Of a stretch of DNA of 64,000 nt, positions 62,401 to 64,000 are shown in pieces. The stretch is from Chitinophagaceae bacterium (GTDB taxonomy: Bacteria; Bacteroidota; Bacteroidia; Chitinophagales; Chitinophagaceae): NCBI GenBank assembly GCA_947458275.1, contig CANGYR010000007.1, positions 62,001 to 126,000 of the forward strand, written 5' to 3'. How positions within the stretch are numbered: position 1 is the first letter of the stretch; every line of letters starts with the position of its first letter. The translations under genes and the position numbers were made by a program. A model generated the notes under the pieces. It did not search any database and was not told the DNA's origin. It worked only from the letters and a program-made list of their open reading frames with translations.

Positions 62401-62430
62401 AATCATTTCAGAGCGTGTAAAAATATTCAT
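47401..62430 (-). CDS. Giant (~5000 aa) T9SS-secreted surface protein: autotransporter-type beta-strand repeats, TIG/IPT-like domain, 16 InlB/Listeria-Bacteroides repeats, T9SS type A sorting domain
   Basis: Single ORF to 62622; signal-like KKLNVKFILVLVIFSFFSRFASAQ suggests ATG at 62430 (MNIFTRSE). Repeats and C-term IRVYPNVIANGKINLQL...LSGGEYILVVYSNNEIKQTEKVVIQ are clear. Confidence 0.93.
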   Translation of the reverse strand: MNIFTRSEMIVNAGFKANTLKKLNVKFILVLVIFSFFSRFASAQFLSSAPTLTSTPTDATFGSYGNSTPWFMGWDNTYLYIGKTGGAAGEACFVYLDIDPLSPANGGVSGGTNSNGNLTTTTDYGVTGTLPFRADIRLVITPTYLGYSTRNGSGGWNTEVDISSGNVGTSGSPTRTIRFPWTTGSLLPGRPTAFNWVGFCAYSTGIYDVRPATGNPSGNAASPRFYFYQTVVNTTNSGTTNPFSSNYQSFETRATFGYNNTQPTTLYDYTVNGGSTTTTLSTGITVRRNLVVNNGDFRTSGAQTLTMSGADGTGTLQINNTNGGTVTGTDAGSGNDLTLTVSGGIITLDGNATTTSDADKKFITVNVNSGATLGLSRGLFCRYGTFTVNGTLQINANGYMNSGSAAATYGASGTLVYNNGGNYTASSIEWPTTNVPNVTIQNSGTNVTLNSNKTVNSTLTVRAGTTLALSTFNIGSPSSVVVETGATGSTISGSSGTLTLGGNITVNSGFGANGATISCPVALGTNRTITVADDTNAATDLTVSGVISGAFTLDKAGAGKMVASGTNTYTGQTNVTAGILNVQNAQGTGTTAGGVVVSSGAAIELQGGITVGAETLTINNTGISSGGSLRNISGNNTWGGAITLSTNATRINSDAGTLTLSNAASIASTNIALTLGGAGNIAISGTTNIGTGTITKDGNGTATLSGASTYTGATTISAGTLQLGAAGSGSNTPLGTTGGATTVNSGGVLDLNGYSLATQEALTINGTGISSVGAFINSTGSATWSGTLTLGSDVSVGGGGDLTIGTSAVTSNQITNSGGFIFTKVGIGNLTIAFSDNTASFNTGSWVIAQGALTTSSSVRLGSRSFSLGTATTSGKFNWTGVGGTLSSSLTSVAAGGGTIENQSTSSPTISSNITLNGNLTFTSTAASGSGLTLSGVISGTGGIIVNSTLSTAALILTNSANTYTGNTTITSGELRLNPSANATFASKIVLNGGRLGTTGITATRTFTSSSTLLVQENSTIALAASTSHSITFASSALESWTGSKTITVSNWATTAGNAGTAGRIFFTNNTGLGQTQLDAFTFSGYANTGAEFVSSGSSGEITPVNSTTITSNASGFWNSAGTWVGGIVPTSFDNVVIASTHEVTVTASASCKKVSFTGTGGVLSVDAGQQLSVSSSVEVEQSASQNNAGTISGGGTLTCATVGIGTTSATSAAATRTATLTSSINALTCSGTITLTARKSTSNINPTFNIQSGTVTATDITTVHPVVSPVTVATVSLLSGAQTGTLRLTGTTPFTLDTDGTNTITLNGTSATVEYSRSGAQPIRAAAYTNLTLSGTGTNTKTPDGAYSVSGTLSLQGTATLASTAPTYGSTSTLEYKNVGTRTTNAIEWPASSGPANLIVDNSGSTVTMLGSANRSLTGNLTLTAGTLADAGNILSVGGNIAGTATHTGAGSITMTGTTKTISGATLQNLTLNGSGFSLTGSPTINGALTFTAGRLSIGSNTLNLAGTVASMSITNNITGSASSNLNITGTGALGTLFLDATAGGTTNRIADFTLNRTSSGTATLGSAITISGNLTLINGTLTTGANTLTYSGSSISRTNGNIDASNASAVVAFTNTGSSLSLPASLFSGTVSTFTVNGSGGVTLGGNTTMGTLNLTSGTLTVGSANTVTINTLVAQTSGALASGTDAGTFSFAGTGSVTGTVAFNNVTINGALTPSTGTTINGTLQVNSGSSIATRSPLFGSSSTLQYNHGGNFASRRTQALEWPSTSGPANLTLTNGSWIQLAGARSLTGNVTITSGGLQSTGGNTLTMAGSTQTFTVSTTSGGGVYGTDNEFGNDLTLAIASGSTTTFTGDATTTDDDEKKFVSVNVNSGGTLILQRGILVKYGTFTVDGTLQINSNGYVRGNGTMSGGSTADIKLPTYGSSSTLIYNSGGTYTAGFEWTANAASGVGVPRNVTIGNGVNTTLSFGSSGSYRRANGNVTISASSGLTLSSASGGDLYVGSNFTNNGTFTPSSRMVEFLGGAAQTITGSFGTEGSSNNFAILKISNTSGGVSLAASTPVIVTNTLNLNSGNLTTGSNTLTVTNTATNAVTGGSTTTFVNGPLRRTLAPNLTGASNVFSFPVGSGSTYLPFTLNNPTTGATGPVLQVTANSGSAGGSIDNPNVLSSISTSEYWQLNVVSGNFSNGGADITRQSALGSLNVIGRSTAQSGAYASIGGSASGTTINGTANAIGAISLGNSNFFVMSTLLSPSIASLSAASGYSGQSITINGTSFASNATVSINSVSATITAQSSTSITATIANTGAAVSGTTVVVNNPTASSSASSAFNFLGHITAGTGDWNTTGTWAGNALPTAGATVTIDHAVTVDGTVTNAPSSVTINSTKSLTFVASGALTATTVTNNGSVVMTAGGTLTIAASGTLTNNSTFTRGAGTVNFAGAATVDGSAAITFNNFTINTGAVTLTTIPTIDGTLRINGGFVSAAPRYSANSTLLYNSNYNRSTEWSASGIGTIGSTVGYPNNVTINSGFYTLLNGDATTNRAINGSLTIASGATFATGAKEDAVLYIGGNISNSGTLTIAAKINTAPITQVVVVTGNVTNSGTLSMGDANGRLRCANFTNSSGTVTLSTVGGGDLEITGSLVDNATFNSNNRAVFFTGTGTQDVSGSGTFNIDYIVSDKASGSIRMLCNLLVEGPNGGNAITLTNTTDTLNLNDFTLTLGKGSVGSGITGSGFIKGSSSSSLTILGTGALGTVRFDQTTPGTTNVLNNLTINRTSTGTVTLGNALKVTGILTLTNGTFTVGTNTLTYSGSSIARTSGTIDASTGSTITFTNTDPLTLPASVFSGNVNNLTMNGTGGVTLGSATTVAGTLTLTSGILTTTSTNKLTINSSATGAISGGSTSSYVNGPLDRTLANATSYTYPIGGSSFYRPVTLQSVVAPGNPVVRATFASTGATTGNNTTIKTTLFSARNWRIEEITTALFTSATLAITETDMTNGTHVIAKSNNNQAGTYVSVGTPQTVASGAITSPAGQGVGYYAIGEIQTYTVTYDENTGSGSQTDATDYEYNATVTVKNAGTMTKTGYTFAGWNTAANGSGTARAVSSTFSVTSNVTLYAQWTINSYTLTYNGNTNTGGSAPTAVTQNYNTSVAISDSGSLAKTGYSFAGWNTAANGSGTPYLVAENFTFTSDVTIYAQWTINSYSVTYDGNSATGGTEPSSTNHNYNSTVTVSANSGTLVRTGYTFGGWNTAEDGTGTNYTAGTGTFTMGAGNVILYAKWNINSYTITYNGNGNSSGSAPASANYNYNASVTVSGPGSLAKTGNTFAGWNTAANGSGSSYGTGDNFNMPANNITLYAQWSTGSYTLNYSGNSNSTGTAPAGGTYSFGSSQTVSANTGNLARTGYTFAGWNTESDGSGTDYAATGSASFIIPAENTTLFAKWTINQYTFAYNGNGNTGGDIPQLSTNYNYNTEITAASNSGSLTKTGYTFAGWNTAANGSGTTYTAGETFNLGAADVTLYAKWTAIPYNVFYDDNGATSGSQSDATNYIYNQTVTVKNQSTIVKTGYTFAGWNTAANGSGTTYTANQTFAIGTSDVTLYAQWTINTYTLSYDNNGGTGSQSDGSSPYNYNSTVTVKSAGSMIRTGYTFAGWNTAANGSGTSREAGETFSIASDVTLYAQWTINTYTVTYNNNGGTGSQPDASSPYNYNSTVTVKDSGTIARIGYTFAGWNTAANGTGSTYNATETFVISSNVTLYAKWTINSYSVTYDGNGATGGTEPSTTNHNYNTNVTVSSNSGSLVRAGYTFLGWNTQANGGGTNLPAGTGSFTMDASNVILYAEWSINSYRITYNGNGSTGGSAPNQADYDYNTTVTVSGPNTLAKTGNTFAGWNTAANGSGNNYGTGDNFNMPANNITLYAQWSTGSYTLNYSGNLNSTGTAPAGGTYSFGSSQTVSANTGNLARTGYTFSGWNTEADGSGNNYAATGSASFTIPAENTTLFAKWVINSYTVTYNANGGSGSQSDSDSPYDYDSTVTVKNAGTVARVGYIFNGWNTAADGSGTSYNPGETFNMGTANVILYAKWTAINYNVTYDENTGTGSQSDATNYTYNQTVTVKNAGTIAKTGYTFAGWNTAQNGSGTSRAVASTFSITSDVTLYAQWTINTFTVTYNANGGSGSQSDASSPYNYNTTVTVKNEGTIAKAGSEFAGWNTAADGSGTSRAVASTFPITSNVTLYAQWTTNDYTITFNGNGSDGGSMSVQSITFGTSANLTTNSFTRTSYVFTGWATSSGGSVAYANQASYTMSTASNVTLYAKWEDIGLASFRTRASSANFSSGSGWEYNNGNGWVQAVQPPVSTNNITISHPTTIDDDFTVGSGKTFTVAAGSLTINPGITFTVAGTANFGGLPVTLKSTAAGTAAIGQITGTLNGATSVTVERYIGSGRRAWRLLTIPVTGPTIRQAWAGANANANAPTGESAGSGTLITGHGATYPNGTAAAAAGFDWFSGLSNVATSSIRFYENDNWYSATNTPTTTAAPDKQGYMLFVRGDRTVTFFGNANTTLRPTGTLKTGDRTVTVSNPFEVVGNPYASAIDLNSMYLNSGNSAKIERNFWIWDATMGTFGGYRSIGWDGSSSYDMTGGPGSPLDYLKVQSGQAFFVEKSGGGSITIKESNKVSSNGYALRTYPTGGLTGAITKINVNLHDGAAGSLLLDGVKVRLNDYYDKASDETFDVAKLNAFAENLSILRDNRYLSIESRPIPTTTDTVYFSFWNLGVRSYTLRINTTDWDAKIESAVLIDRLTKKSTPIDMSGATTDYNFSIDNAGMGISSDRFILVFKNAVTLPVRFTKVAAQKKADGIAVSWQTANVSGVKDFDVERSADGVSFAKVNSVAAVNTSGLRDYAIMDNQPLTGWNYYRIRSNDVSGSYTYSSVVKAQWLGNAQIRVYPNVIANGKINLQLQDQQSGRYQVVLTTVSGQRVYSNVLQHAGGTSSYSLELKGKKRLSGGEYILVVYSNNEIKQTEKVVIQ
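50567..50764. repeat. 198-bp near-identical tract, copy A (repeat 12 region)
   Basis: Identical to 52241-52438 except two adjacent-region differences (attgagattt vs attggaattt). Confidence 0.88.
52241..52438. repeat. 198-bp near-identical tract, copy B (repeat 5 region)
   Basis: Offset exactly 1674 bp from copy A. Confidence 0.88.
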
Positions 62431-62971
62431 AAAAGATTTTTTATTTTTTTCTGCACAAGAATTTTTAATCGCAAGATTGTTGATAACATTGTTAACAACG
62501 ACACACGAATCGTTTAAAATCTGTCCGAGATTTTGCATAAAACAAGCATGTTTTGATAAAAAATAAATTAATCTGTGATGATTAATTGGGTGTTTTCGGA
62601 AGGATATGTGGTTGAATTCCAACGTTAAATTACAGTTAATTTTGAAAAAAAAAACTTTTTACCACTTTTTTTTAAAAATATGTGTTAATTGTTTAATCTT
62701 TTCGAGTGGTTTTGACAAAAGATGTGTTGAAAAATGGATTAAGAATATCATAAATATTAGAAACCATATCAATGCATCGCTACGGAGTGATTCATTTAAA
62801 CAATATTAAGATTGTATATATGTAATGGTCTAATGAAATTGTTCCAAACAGGTAAAACATAGGCATTTTACCAGAAAATAGTGGAATAATTTGTAATGAA
62901 AATTGGTAAAAGAAGGTGATAAACGCAGAAAATAGACTAAAGCTTATACATCAATAGTGAAAATAACTCAA

Positions 62972-63961
62972 CTATCTGGCCACCCTCATCAAATCCGCCA
63001 GCACCATCGCCGTCACTGATTCCAGCACAACCGGCACGCGCAAGGCGATGCACAAATCATGGCGACCTTTTACAGAGAAAGACTCTACGTTGCCGGTCTC
63101 AAGGTTTAATGTTTGTTGTTCTTTAGGTGTTGAGGAAGTTGGTTTGATGGCTATGCGAAATACCAATTCATTGCCGTTGGTGATACCGCCCACAATACCC
63201 CCGCTGTGATTGGTACGAGTCTGCCCTTCTGTATTCAACAATGCATCGTTGTGCTGACTGCCAAACATAGACGCTGCCGCAAATCCGCTGCCAAACTCAA
63301 TACCTTTTACTGCAGGAATGGCAAAAACTGCATGACTCAGCAAAGATTCTGCAGAATCGAAGAACGGCTCTCCCAATCCTATCGGCAATCCGTTTACACT
63401 GCACTCTACAATTCCGCCAACTGTATCTTTTGCCTCAATGGCTTTTTGCAATCCTTTTTCGGGATCCGACTCTCCCGCAATAGAGAGAATTTTTGCATTG
63501 ACTTCAATCTTATTTTCTTTACTCAAATGCTGCAATACTTTTTTCGCTACCACTCCGGCAGCAACAATGCACACAGTCAGCCTTCCGCTGAAATGTCCGC
63601 CACCACGAAAATCTTCAAAGCCCAAAAACTTTTTTGAAGCCACAAAATCAGCATGACCTGGACGTGGAGTTGCACGTTGCTTTTCATAATCACCGCTTCG
63701 TGTATTGCTGTTGGTAAATAATATAGTAATAGGCGCACCGGTAGTATGATCATTGAACACTCCATTTTGGATAATAGGCAAATCGTCTTCTTTTCTCGGC
63801 GTAGTTCCTTTTGCACCGGGCTTGCGACGCTCAATGTCTTCTTTAAAATCATCTACCGTAAGTCTGATGCCGGAAGGACAACCATCAATATTGATACCAA
63901 CGATTGGTCCGTGTGATTCTCCGAAAACATGCACCCTGAAAATGCGTCCAAATGTGTTCAT
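62972..63961 (-). CDS. aroC: Chorismate synthase
   Basis: MNTFGRIFRVHVFGESHGPIVGINIDGCPSGI, RPGHADFVASKKFLGFEDFRGGGHFSGRLT. Confidence 0.96.
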   Translation of the reverse strand: MNTFGRIFRVHVFGESHGPIVGINIDGCPSGIRLTVDDFKEDIERRKPGAKGTTPRKEDDLPIIQNGVFNDHTTGAPITILFTNSNTRSGDYEKQRATPRPGHADFVASKKFLGFEDFRGGGHFSGRLTVCIVAAGVVAKKVLQHLSKENKIEVNAKILSIAGESDPEKGLQKAIEAKDTVGGIVECSVNGLPIGLGEPFFDSAESLLSHAVFAIPAVKGIEFGSGFAAASMFGSQHNDALLNTEGQTRTNHSGGIVGGITNGNELVFRIAIKPTSSTPKEQQTLNLETGNVESFSVKGRHDLCIALRVPVVLESVTAMVLADLMRVAR

Positions 63962-64000
63962 TGTTTTTGATTATTTTTTTATCACGCTGTTGATGTGTTC

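Noticed and set aside
47401-62622. CDS start at 62622 for the giant protein
   Set aside because: The first 64 residues do not resemble a leader; the signal-peptide-like stretch sits well after an ATG at 62430.
62606-62809. 67-aa ORF upstream of the giant gene
   Set aside because: AT-rich intergenic sequence, no coding signature.

Overview
The window is a chromosomal segment from a Bacteroidota bacterium. T9SS C-terminal sorting domains, TAnnTTTG-type promoter motifs and gene content suggest a Chitinophagaceae-like lineage, which is an inference. About 47 genes are readable. Most are housekeeping or metabolic: recX (partial), fRMsr, cysS, two tandem rhomboids, rlmD, PPIase, recA, kdsB, manC, kdsD, recQ, proC, gmd/fcl, metF, lptB, amidase, acyl-CoA dehydrogenase, adk, enoyl-CoA hydratase, korB, SLC13 transporter, Lrp regulator and aroC. 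The most unusual items are: (1) a putative non-coding RNA at about 46735-46995 with a complete tRNA cloverleaf (7-bp acceptor, D arm, 5-bp anticodon arm with GUC, canonical T arm) but a 100-nt structured insertion in the variable region, a promoter-like motif upstream and an intrinsic terminator downstream; (2) a roughly 5000-aa T9SS surface protein with autotransporter-type beta-strand repeats, a TIG/IPT-like domain and 16 InlB/Listeria-Bacteroides repeats, including a 198-bp near-identical tract suggesting gene conversion; (3) a small secreted protein with six VDRESYA repeats that resembles the DUF6150 / 7(1) septoil-knot family; (4) a small PID-CTERM-like protein beside the giant protein; (5) a rhomboid homologue whose catalytic Ser is replaced by Asn, next to an intact rhomboid; and (6) several families of palindromic or fold-back intergenic repeats. 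No CRISPR array, rRNA, standard tRNA or transposase was seen. No searches were run; family assignments rest on motif recognition.
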